Below, in pieces: positions 1 through 6,913 of a DNA stretch of 13,674 bases (its first letter is position 1; each line of letters starts with the position of its first letter). Below the pieces are notes generated by a model. That model had not been told where the DNA came from and did not search any database. It worked only from the letters and a program-made list of their open reading frames with translations. This DNA comes from Bacteroidales bacterium (GTDB lineage Bacteria; Bacteroidota; Bacteroidia; Bacteroidales; UBA4417). The stretch spans positions 1-13,674 of the forward strand of contig JANXXZ010000117.1 in NCBI GenBank assembly GCA_025350385.1. The letters are read 5' to 3'. A program made the position numbers and the translations under genes.

Positions 1-194
1 TTCTTTAATCGGTGTTCGATATTAATGATTTATCAGTTAATGAATTACGAATGATGATTAACGAATACCGAATGATGGAGTAGAAGATTTTTGTAGTTTG
101 GCAAATACAAGCCTTGTTTGGGGCTAATTTAGACTTACCAATGCGATTTTAAACTAGAGCCTTCTTGTTATATAACCCACTTAAAAACAATAAA
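1..194. repeat. AT-rich leader with short degenerate repeats
   Basis: No gene is visible here. The first 80 bases are built from variants of AATGA and CGAAT. The 9-base unit CGAATGATG occurs at 48-56 and again at 69-77, 21 bases apart. Several TTTG boxes lie at 90-120 and TAATTTAG is at 125-132, but no pair has proper -33/-7 spacing, so I do not call a promoter for the following gene. The repeats are too short and imperfect to call a named element. Confidence 0.3.
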
Positions 195-872
195 ATGTGT
201 TTTTCAGCTGAAGCAAGTTTCGCAGGGAGCATAATCATTTCAGCAATTGGAGTAGCAGTTGTCACAAAGGTGCATAAGCCTTCTCAGTTGTTGTTTGCCT
301 GCATCCCTTTATTTTTCGGGCTTCAGCAGTTTACTGAAGGGGTATTATGGTTAACTATACCCAACCCTGAACATTTAGGTATACAAAAATTTGCCACCTA
401 TCTTTTCCTGGTGATGGCCGATGTCCTGTGGCCGACATTGATTCCTCTCTCTGTGCTGATGATGGAGGAAAATGCCCGGAAAAGGAAAATAATACGGATG
501 CTGCTGTTTACAGGACTGGCTGTCTCAGCCTATTATGCCTACTGCCTTCTGTTCTTAAATGTAACACCCAGGATCATGGGATATCATATAAAATACTTTA
601 CCGATTTCCCCACATTAATATCTTACCCGGCTTTTATTCTCTACCTGGTAGCCACTATCCCACCGCTATTTGTTTCAAGCATTCAGCGCACACAACTGCT
701 GGGCTTGCTGATGTTTTTTTCGTGCGTGATTACTGCCATATTTTTCACCCAATTTCTTACTTCTGTATGGTGCTTTTTTGCAGCGCTTATAAGCGCGGTG
801 ATCTTCTGGATACTAAGGGATTCGAAAAGGAAATTCAAATTTGATAGATTGAACCTGCTGAAACTTCTGTAG
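195..872 (+). CDS. DUF6629 family integral membrane protein
   Basis: The protein has 225 residues and is almost entirely membrane-embedded. About seven hydrophobic segments can be seen, near residues 9-26, 33-55, 65-90, 98-118, 138-160, 165-185 and 190-212. The N-terminus MCFSAEASF followed by the stretch KPSQLLF and then FFGLQQFTEG is what I recognise as typical of DUF6629, a family of unknown function. I chose the ATG at 195 because the protein then opens with this conserved MCFSA sequence; the frame stays open upstream to a TTG at 165, but that extension (10 residues) is polar and lacks family similarity. The gene stands alone: the next gene on this strand begins 245 bases later and has its own promoter candidate. 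No catalytic residues are evident and I cannot assign a role. Confidence 0.8.
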   Translation: MCFSAEASFAGSIIISAIGVAVVTKVHKPSQLLFACIPLFFGLQQFTEGVLWLTIPNPEHLGIQKFATYLFLVMADVLWPTLIPLSVLMMEENARKRKIIRMLLFTGLAVSAYYAYCLLFLNVTPRIMGYHIKYFTDFPTLISYPAFILYLVATIPPLFVSSIQRTQLLGLLMFFSCVITAIFFTQFLTSVWCFFAALISAVIFWILRDSKRKFKFDRLNLLKLL

Positions 873-943
873 GACCCTGTCAATGAAAACCCCGTTTAAA
901 AGCATTACACTTCATACTTTGGAGGTAATATTATTAAAGGCCA

Positions 944-997
944 AAGAAGACCTGGATATACGATAATATAATACAGGTACTTCCAGGTTGGCTTCTT
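944..997 (+). repeat. imperfect long hairpin downstream of the DUF6629 gene
   Basis: AAGAAGACCTGGA at 944-956 pairs with TCCAGGT and CTTCTT at 982-997, giving a stem of about 13 pairs with a three-base bulge (tgg) on the right arm and a loop of about 25 bases. There is no T-run after it, so it is not a classical terminator. It could stabilise the 3' end of the DUF6629 transcript. The pairing is seen in the sequence; the role is a guess. Confidence 0.3.
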
Positions 998-1019
998 ATT
1001 AACTATAAAAATCAACGGC

Positions 1020-1049
1020 TTTAAACAGCTTATTCTTTTGCTATATTTG
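1020..1049 (+). promoter_or_regulatory. candidate Bacteroidota promoter for the sanA-like gene
   Basis: TATATTTG at 1042-1049 matches the Bacteroidota -7 consensus TAnnTTTG exactly. TTTA at 1020-1023, 18 bases upstream, matches three of four bases of the -33 TTTG box. Transcription would start near 1056, leaving a leader of about 60 bases before the ATG at 1118. A second, weaker pair is TTTG at 1037-1040 with AAAGTTTG at 1063-1070. Confidence 0.4.
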
Positions 1050-1117
1050 ATTACATCATATAAAAGTTTGTAACCAACTATTTAGTGATAATAGTGTGAT
1101 TGTTAAGATATAAACTC

Positions 1118-1750
1118 ATGAAAAAGGCAAAATGGATGATTCCTTTATTACTGGTTCTGCTTATTTTAATTATCTGGATAGCTGATAACAGGATTCAATC
1201 GGCGACCCGTGCACTGGAATTTAACGATGTGAATACTATTCCTCATAATAAGGTCGGTCTGCTGCTAGGAACCTCACGATATCTGAAATCAGGATCACCC
1301 AACCAGTATTTTACAAACAGGATTACAGCTGCAGTTGCCCTGTTTAATTCCGGCAAAATTGATTTTATTTTTATAAGCGGGGATAACAGCAAGGCAGATT
1401 ACAATGAACCCCTCGACATGAAAAATGAATTGATTAAACAAGGAGTTCCTGAAGACAAAATATTTCTTGATTATGCAGGTTTCAGGATTTATGATTCATT
1501 AATCAGGATTGACCAGGTATTCGGGCAGCAAAGCTTCACAGTGATTTCGCAGGAATTCCATAACCGGCGGGCTATCTACATCTCAAAATGTCTAATTCTG
1601 AATGCCGTAGGCTTTAATGCAAAAGATGTAGATGTTTACAACGGCTTCAAAACCAAGGTCCGGGAAAAATTTGCCAGAGTTAAGGTATGTGTTGATATTC
1701 TTTTTGATAAGAAGCCTAAGTTTCTTGGTCAGGAGATCAACATCAATTAA
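1118..1750 (+). CDS. sanA: SanA/YdcF/ElyC-family (DUF218) inner-membrane envelope protein
   Basis: This 210-residue protein has one N-terminal membrane anchor (about residues 7-22) and then a single DUF218 domain. It matches E. coli SanA closely in motif order: LLGT (49-52), SGDN (87-90), YNEP (95-98), LDYAGFR (117-123), the QEFHNRRA block (145-152) and KPKFLG near the C-terminus (199-204). SanA is an inner-membrane protein needed for the envelope barrier to vancomycin at high temperature; the chemistry of the family is not settled. The length is slightly below that of E. coli SanA and nothing is missing. I chose the ATG at 1118 because MKKAKW directly precedes the membrane segment; a TTG at 1100 in the same frame would add only six residues. 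It ends in TAA. The next genes lie convergently on the other strand, so it is probably transcribed alone. Confidence 0.85.
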   Translation: MKKAKWMIPLLLVLLILIIWIADNRIQSATRALEFNDVNTIPHNKVGLLLGTSRYLKSGSPNQYFTNRITAAVALFNSGKIDFIFISGDNSKADYNEPLDMKNELIKQGVPEDKIFLDYAGFRIYDSLIRIDQVFGQQSFTVISQEFHNRRAIYISKCLILNAVGFNAKDVDVYNGFKTKVREKFARVKVCVDILFDKKPKFLGQEININ

Positions 1751-1882
1751 CCATCCAGTCAAAGTTATAATGTCGCATACCCCAACTGTCAGAGTGGAAG
1801 ACAGGCAGGAGGTGATGCTAAATAACATAAAGTAACAGATGAAGATTGATAGATTTTATCGGTCTTTATAAACGGAACCAAA

Positions 1883-1901
1883 AAAATGACAGGGTCATTT
1901 T
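1883..1901. terminator. possible bidirectional terminator between convergent genes
   Basis: AAAATGAC at 1883-1890 and GTCATTTT at 1894-1901 form a perfect 8-bp stem with a 3-base loop. It is flanked by an A-run on the left (1881-1886) and a T-run on the right. It lies between the 3' ends of the sanA-like gene (+) and the FISUMP gene (-), as expected for a shared terminator. The stem is AT-rich and short, so efficiency may be modest. Confidence 0.5.
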
Positions 1902-1992
1902 CCTTTACTTTCATCAAGTAAACAGCACCATCAACAAATCAATTCCGCACTTCATTCCGTGAAATCTTCACGAGATTGAAAAACATTAAGAG

Positions 1993-2994
1993 TTAATCCA
2001 TTATACAACGGATCGAATAACCCAGCGGCTTATTGTACGTGTACCTGTATACAAAACCGTTCCCGTAATACATATACCTCGACCAGGCATCAGTGGTTGT
2101 CGATGCATCAGAGGTCCAGCAATAGCCGTTATAACCTTTGGTATCGAAAGAGCCGTCAAGGTTCCGGCTGCCGGCCGGAAGGGCTGTAAATCCTGACTCA
2201 TTTGTGGCGTCGGAGTTAGGGTTATTCCAATGTAAAGTGCCTGTTTCTTTGAGTTTCCCCCCGGCTGAATTCAGTCCGCCGAGGTAATCGGTTAAGGTAG
2301 TCCATTCAGCGTCGGAGGCAACGTGCCAGCCTTCAGGACAAAGGTTACCTGTTTTAACGGCATACCAGTTATATAAAGCTCCATAAGTACTTTTATTAGC
2401 CACATCATTATTGTACCAGGCATAAGCCCCGGTGCTGTTTTTTTGCCAGGAAGCATTGTTGCCCCCCGGGTAAACAATGGCTGCTCCATTATTATACCTG
2501 GTGGTTTTCAGGTTTTCCTTGAACCAGGTCTGGGTCCCGATGGTTACCGTGTTGTAAACATTTCCATCAATGTCAGTTACAGTTGCGGGAATTTAACGTC
2601 TGGTTTTAAACGATATTTCATTTGCATAACCCGTTGAGGAATTCGCTTTAACAAACGCCCTGGCATAATAAGTAGTATTGGCAGATAATCCTGCCAGGCT
2701 TATAGAATAGCTGCCCAAACCAGTTCCATTTGTTCCAATACTATCAGCAGTAGTAGGATTCTGGCTGGTACTCCAGCAGATTCCCCGGGACGTAATTGCC
2801 GCGCCACCATCGCTAGTAATATTTCCTCCGCAAATTGCCGATGTCTGGGTAATATCCGAAACCGGGCCTGTAGTCATAACTATTATCTGCGTCACGGGAT
2901 CGGTGTTGCTGTCCTTTTTACAGCTACATTGCAGGATTTATACTATTCCCATGAATAAGACCGGGTAAACAATGTTGTTTCTTCTTTTTCTCAT
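1993..2994 (-). pseudogene. FISUMP-domain lipoprotein gene, broken by two in-frame TAA codons
   Basis: Reading from the ATG at 2994 to the stop at 1993 gives one continuous frame of 334 codons with two internal TAA codons, at 2940-2938 (codon 19) and 2595-2593 (codon 134). Before the first stop is a basic, hydrophobic signal-peptide start (MRKRRNNIVYP). After it follows ILQCSCKKDS, a typical Bacteroidota lipoprotein processing site. Residues about 38-132 form a fibronectin-III-like/Ig-like domain with the usual GGNITSDGGA and RGICWSTSQNPT pattern. After the second stop comes IPATVTDIDGNVYNTV, the start of a full FISUMP domain (Fibrobacter succinogenes major paralogous domain), with the WFKENLKT, GALYNWYAV, CPEGWHV and YSIRC signatures, to the end. 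Intact relatives are cell-surface lipoproteins of unknown function. No frameshift is needed, so both lesions look like point substitutions. A truncated product could start downstream but would lack the signal peptide. Confidence 0.85.
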
Positions 2995-3385
2995 TGTAAA
3001 TAGAGTCAGTAAAAAATTAAAATTCCGTGCTTATCGGAACAGAGTGAGTAGGAGTCAGAATGCAGATATTATATTCTTGCATTTAATTTTCACCAGCCAT
3101 CTGTTTTCGACTTACAGTTTTTAATTTTAATAAGTCTCTCAGAATCAGATGATATCGTTGTTGCTTTCTTTATACAGCCAACACTTAGTGAAACGATCCT
3201 TAAAATGTTATTCCTTAATTTGTAAAGGTAGTCTAAGATAGCATAGCAGGGGTATCATTTAAATTTCGAACAAGAGTGTTAAGTTCAACGTTCATTACCT
3301 GACAACCATGTTGACTATTTGACCTAGCAAACCGGCTGAATAATTATCAACGGTAAAATTCCGCTACTATCAACCTGCTGCATGC
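2995..3385. other. intergenic stretch between two pseudogenes, nothing recognisable
   Basis: I read both strands and found no gene, gene remnant, terminator or good promoter. There is no TAnnTTTG box facing the FISUMP gene, which may mean its promoter has also decayed or is of another type. The sequence is AT-rich without clear repeats. Confidence 0.4.
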
Positions 3386-4880
3386 TTATGAGGTATATTT
3401 ATTGTGAAGGCCGAATATGGTCCGGAAATGATAGCCATAAACAGTGAATGTCATAGCATCAATAAATAAGCCCGGCCGCCTGAACAGGGTCCAGAAAAGA
3501 AATTTCCAATATTCAAATCTTCCTTTTTTGAGCAATTCCAATGATAAGAACTGTTTTTAAGAAAGCCTTCAGCTGTGAAAGTTCAAATTTTTTCGGTATT
3601 GCGCGACGCCTTTTATAATTTAGCATAAACCTGCGGATCCTTTTTTAATATGGCTTTTCAGAATAAATGTCTCTTATAATTGTTTTATATCCCTCCAATA
3701 GTTCGAAATAATTCATCCTGGGGATAAAATTCATGGAGTAATCGGTATTGTTGCCGGTTGTTTCCGTTGTCAGTCGGTTCTCGGCTTCAAGCCTCTTATA
3801 TAGTTTTGTGTGTTTTGGAGCATTTAACAACCCTACCATGGCAGAAACTATTCCGCTTTGCTGGATAAAACTGATCTGCCGCTGAAAAACACTTGATGTA
3901 TCACTGTCGAAACCCACAATAAACCCTCCTGAAACCTGAATCCCTGCGTTTTGTATCTTTTTTACGCTCAGGAGCATATCCCTGTTTTTGTTCTGAACTT
4001 TATTACAGTTCTGAAGGGATATTTCATCAGGAGTTTCAAAACCTATGAAAGTGGAACTGAACCCTGCTTCTACCATTAATGACAGGAGTTCTTCATCATC
4101 TGCAAGATCGATAGAAGTTTCAGTGTTAAAATTGAACGGGTTGCCATGATCATGCATCCACTGTATCATAGCCGGAAGCAAAGTGCTTGATTTCTTTCTT
4201 GTTTCCGATGAAATTATCGTCCACCACAAATATTGAACCGCGCCAATTCAGGTCATATAGAGCATCCAGTTCCAGTAAGACCAGGCTGTGTGCTTTCATC
4301 CTCACCTTATGTCCCAGGAGGGTAGTGATGGCGCAGAAATCGCAGGCAAAAGGGCATCCGCGTGTAACCTTTAATTCATGGAAGCATAATCTTTCCTCGA
4401 CAACAAATGGTAATCAGGTACAGGGGATTCTGAAATGTCAGCAAATTCATCAGTCGTGTAAATTTTCCGGGGATCCTGACCGTTTTCCAGGTCTTTCAGA
4501 AACGGCGGAAAGGTAATTTCTGCTTCATTCAAAATGAAATGATCAACCTGGAAATAGTTGTAAAATTCCTGCGTGAAAAGCGGGCCGCCCGCCACGATCT
4601 TTACTTCGTTCTTTTTGCATTCCTCAATAATCCTGTTAACCGATTCCTTTTGTATGTTCATTGCGCTGATGAATACAAAATCAGCCCATCGGATATCGCC
4701 CGTGAGCAATGAAGAAACATTCAAATCTACCAGTTTTTTCTGCCAGGCAGCCGGGAACATTGCTGAAACGGTGATTAATCCGAGAGGCGGAATGGCGGCT
4801 TTCATGGAAATAAATCGCAATGTATGCCTGAAACTCCAGAATGAATCAGGATATTGCGGATAAACCAGGAGGATGTTCAT
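3386..4880 (-). pseudogene. B12-binding radical SAM protein (DUF4070-type), decayed by three frameshifts and a stop
   Basis: With the lesions undone this would be a protein of about 498 residues in the usual order. First is an N-terminal cobalamin-binding-type domain (start MNILLVYPQYP; PPLGL; the VAGGPLF block). Next is a radical SAM core with the CxxxCxxC iron-sulfur motif (RGCPFACDFC, cysteine codons at 4356-4354, 4344-4342 and 4335-4333). Last is a DUF4070-type C-terminus. Reading 5' to 3' on the minus strand, the lesions are as follows. (1) Near 4374 an apparent one-base loss from a T-run ends the first frame at TAA 4373-4371 after YASMN. (2) Near 4184 an apparent two-base loss returns to the original frame before LLPAM. 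(3) TAA at 3647-3645 follows SEKPY, where KRIRRFMLNYK continues in frame. (4) Near 3524-3529 there is an extra A in an A-run; removing it gives GIAQKGRFEYWKFLFW and an open frame to TAA 3388-3386. Such proteins act on unknown or lipid-like substrates; HpnR, a hopanoid methylase, belongs to the wider group. Confidence 0.85.
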
Positions 4881-4906
4881 GGCATAAAAAAAATATCGGA
4901 GAGGGA

Positions 4907-5024
4907 ATTAACCCGGTTTGGAAACAGTCAGGTAGATTATCTTGTTATTCCAAAGCCGCCAGGTCACCTGACTGTTTCTATACCGGGGGTTAATGCGCGT
5001 CAGATAAATGACTAACCCGGTATA
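4907..5024. repeat. three-armed inverted repeat
   Basis: The left arm (4907-4933, starting ATTAACCCGG and ending AACAGTCAGGT) is nearly the reverse complement of the middle arm (4966-4994, starting ACCTGACTGTTTC). They differ by a two-base gap and two substitutions and enclose a loop of about 32 bases. The outer half of the middle arm (TATACCGGGGGTTA, about 4980-4993) can instead pair with a third arm, TAACCCGGTATA at 5013-5024. The two stems are mutually exclusive. The element lies between the LytTR gene and the radical SAM pseudogene, both on the minus strand. It may be a strong transcript-end structure, an attenuator-like switch or a small mobile-repeat remnant. The pairing is seen; the role is not known. 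Confidence 0.55.
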
Positions 5025-5345
5025 AAATTAATTACTGATAAGCAGTGATTGCAAATTAAAGGGATTAACGGGGTGTTTTAGTGGTAAAACGAACAAAACA
5101 GTGGTCAGTATCAGGTTACAAGGGTGAATGACATTGGGTATTATTAATTTTACTTATTATTTTTCCTGATGAGGAGGATATCTCTTTTTGAGAGGCCGGG
5201 ATGTGAGAAAGGGTGAAGGTGAGAAAGAGTGAGATGGAAATCTGATCTGGCAGATTAAATAAGCAATTCGGATATTGTTTTAGGCAATTTGGAGCCCGGA
5301 CTTCCGTTGCAGCATTTCAACAATGTAAATCTTAATTATTAGGGT
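5025..5345. other. intergenic stretch with a 16-base tandem repeat
   Basis: No coding region is evident on either strand. At 5203-5218 and 5219-5234 two adjacent purine-rich 16-base units, beginning GTGAGAAAG, match at 13 of 16 positions. I see no clear terminator immediately after the LytTR gene; the hairpin array further on (4907-5024) may serve that role. Confidence 0.35.
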
Positions 5346-6188
5346 CTAAACGATTTCTTTAAGTTTTACCAGGTATTGGCGCGAGACCGGGATCTGTTCA
5401 TTGAATCCGCGGATGAGCAGCCATTGATGATGATTATCCCTGTTCAGCTTTTCTATGAAATGGGAGTTAACAATACATATCCTGTGGCAGCGGATAAAAT
5501 TGAAATGGGAACTCAATTGTTGCTCAACATTCTTCAGGGTATTCCTTATCAGCTTTTTCTTGAAAATTTCACCTTCCTTATACACAATTTCAACATAATT
5601 ATCGGCTGATTTCACAAAAGCAACATCTGAAGTAAGGAATCTCACTTTATCCGTAGTGTTCTCGGCAACTAACTCAATTGATTTTTTAAGATAATCGTCT
5701 TCGTATCTTTCCACTTGTTTTTGAAATAGTCTTTTTTCAATGGTAAGGAATTCGTTCTGATGCCTCAAATCTTTCAAGGCATCATAAAGTCTTAAAACCA
5801 CGACCGGGACCAGGCAAACAATAACTACCCTGATCATTATGTAAAAGGAAAGCACTACCCATCCCACAAAATGCAGGTAAAAAGTAAATGCCAAAGTACT
5901 CAGGCTAAACAAGATGAAACTTCCCAGGTAAGACGGAGGTGCCAGTTCATTACTGTCGTGATCGTTTTTCTCAACTATCCAGGCAAAAACCACATGAACC
6001 AGGAACACAAACAGGAATATGATAGCCCCTAATCCGGCCACAAAGATCAGGCGGTCATTAAAATCGAACCTTTCAAGCGGGAAAGGCTCAAAAAACAGAA
6101 CAAATAAGAATATGCTAAAACTGATGCTGAGAAAAAGCCCCAGTTCCTGATTTAGTATATAGATTAAATGGTTCAGTTTCGATTTCAC
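5346..6188 (-). CDS. membrane-anchored LytTR-family transcriptional regulator
   Basis: The product has about 280 residues. Four hydrophobic segments (about 17-33, 46-69, 88-105 and 109-133) are followed by a charged linker likely to form a coiled coil (about 136-170). A C-terminal LytTR DNA-binding domain follows (about 174-280), with its usual marks: KSADNYVEI, an RCHRICIVN block, and PVSRQYL near the end. LytTR domains bind DNA through a beta-rich fold and usually sit on response regulators; here a membrane domain replaces the receiver, suggesting direct sensing of a membrane or envelope signal. No histidine kinase lies nearby. There is no ATG at the 5' end: the options are GTG at 6188 (chosen, giving MKSKLNHL) or TTG at 6200 in the same frame. 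A stop lies 36 bases before that TTG, and an ideal promoter lies just upstream. A weak start may keep its level low. Confidence 0.8.
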   Translation of the reverse strand: MKSKLNHLIYILNQELGLFLSISFSIFLFVLFFEPFPLERFDFNDRLIFVAGLGAIIFLFVFLVHVVFAWIVEKNDHDSNELAPPSYLGSFILFSLSTLAFTFYLHFVGWVVLSFYIMIRVVIVCLVPVVVLRLYDALKDLRHQNEFLTIEKRLFQKQVERYEDDYLKKSIELVAENTTDKVRFLTSDVAFVKSADNYVEIVYKEGEIFKKKLIRNTLKNVEQQLSSHFNFIRCHRICIVNSHFIEKLNRDNHHQWLLIRGFNEQIPVSRQYLVKLKEIV

Positions 6189-6234
6189 ACCTGAAAACAA
6201 ACCTTTTTGAGATGATGATACTCTTCCGGTTACT

Positions 6235-6265
6235 CAAAGTTAAATAAATTTGGAACTGTTTCAAA
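6235..6265 (-). promoter_or_regulatory. Bacteroidota promoter of the LytTR gene
   Basis: On the minus strand, TTTG (6265-6262), a 19-base spacer and TAACTTTG (6242-6235) match the Bacteroidota -33/-7 consensus at every fixed position. Transcription would start near 6228, giving a leader of about 28-40 bases. It is the clearest promoter in the window and supports assigning the DNA to Bacteroidota. Confidence 0.75.
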
Positions 6266-6379
6266 ATTATTTATTTCCTCTTCGCTAAGGCTTTTTTGAT
6301 AACCCAATGTCCTTGGTTGGAAGTTCTTCATTCTTGAAAACTTACAATATTTCACGATTGCCATGATGAAGAGCAGGTA

Positions 6380-6913
6380 TTATTTGATACTCGCCAGGTC
6401 AATGCCGGTAGGAATTCCATAGGGGAATCTTGCAAACATTTTGACTTGTTCCGAATTGATAACTTTACCATTCTTATCGCTCGTTAAATCACGGAACTTA
6501 TACTCATAGGCATTCTCACCTGCAACAGTTACCGAGATTGTAACAATAAGGTTTATTGGCACTGAAAATATTAAAAACCATCCATGCGATATACAGGCGA
6601 CAGTATAAAGAGGGATTGTCCAGCCGTAGTGTTTCGGCTGTGCATATTGCAGGGTGAAACTCTTAACTTCATTTGTGGGAATTATTACGGATTTCTTAGC
6701 TGAATCTCTCAGGGAGGTTGTCAACACAACAAAGTTGTTTCTTTCAAATGCAATCAATTCGCCATCTGTAACCCGGCCTGAAATAGAATTAACCACTATA
6801 TATGAGCCATATGGGTTCACATCAATCTTGTCGGCAGTGGGAAGATACTGTGGAACCGAACAAGCTGCCAGAAGAATTGCCATCAGCCCTGTTATAATGC
6901 ATCTAGTTTGCAT
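6380..6913 (-). CDS. small Bacteroidota lipoprotein of unknown function
   Basis: Starting at the ATG at 6913 gives 177 residues with a lipoprotein signal peptide: MQTRC, a hydrophobic core, then LAAC with the modified Cys at 18. A short beta-rich segment follows (SGRVTDGELIAFERNN, 45-60; VIIPTNEVKSF, 76-86). Then comes a long hydrophobic stretch (about 98-132, with HYGWTIPLY and SVPINLIVTISV), and a polar tail with MFARFPYGIP (159-168). The frame stays open upstream to 6976, but that extension lies inside the preceding gene and would spoil the signal peptide. The chosen start overlaps the end of the preceding gene by 11 bases (ATGCAAACTAG), so translation is probably coupled. The protein should be lipid-anchored, perhaps also membrane-inserted. 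I recognise the pattern as a recurring Bacteroidota hypothetical but know no function. Confidence 0.7.
   Translation of the reverse strand: MQTRCIITGLMAILLAACSVPQYLPTADKIDVNPYGSYIVVNSISGRVTDGELIAFERNNFVVLTTSLRDSAKKSVIIPTNEVKSFTLQYAQPKHYGWTIPLYTVACISHGWFLIFSVPINLIVTISVTVAGENAYEYKFRDLTSDKNGKVINSEQVKMFARFPYGIPTGIDLASIK

Noticed and set aside
428..844. 138-codon open frame on the plus strand inside the DUF6629 gene
   Set aside because: It lies wholly inside a gene with clear membrane-protein character, in another frame, and its translation has no domain-like pattern.
883..966. 27-residue open frame starting MKTPFKS after the DUF6629 gene
   Set aside because: It is short, has no ribosome-binding site, and runs into the long hairpin at 944-997; nothing shows that it is translated.
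1592..1835. Open frames on both strands over the end of the sanA-like gene
   Set aside because: Both overlap the conserved C-terminus of the SanA-like protein and have no recognisable features.
1993..4880. Reassigned TAA codon or programmed frameshifting as the reason for the broken genes
   Set aside because: Other genes here, such as the sanA-like gene and the small lipoprotein gene, end normally at TAA. The radical SAM lesions have no slippery-site plus structure pattern, and four separate events in one gene are better explained by decay.
3386..4880. Two separate small genes, one B12-binding and one radical SAM without cysteines
   Set aside because: The missing middle, including the cysteine motif, is present in another frame at exactly the expected spacing, so the pieces are remnants of one gene.
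5203..5234. Tandem 16-base repeat as a CRISPR or VNTR array
   Set aside because: There are only two imperfect copies with no spacers; it is too small for either call.
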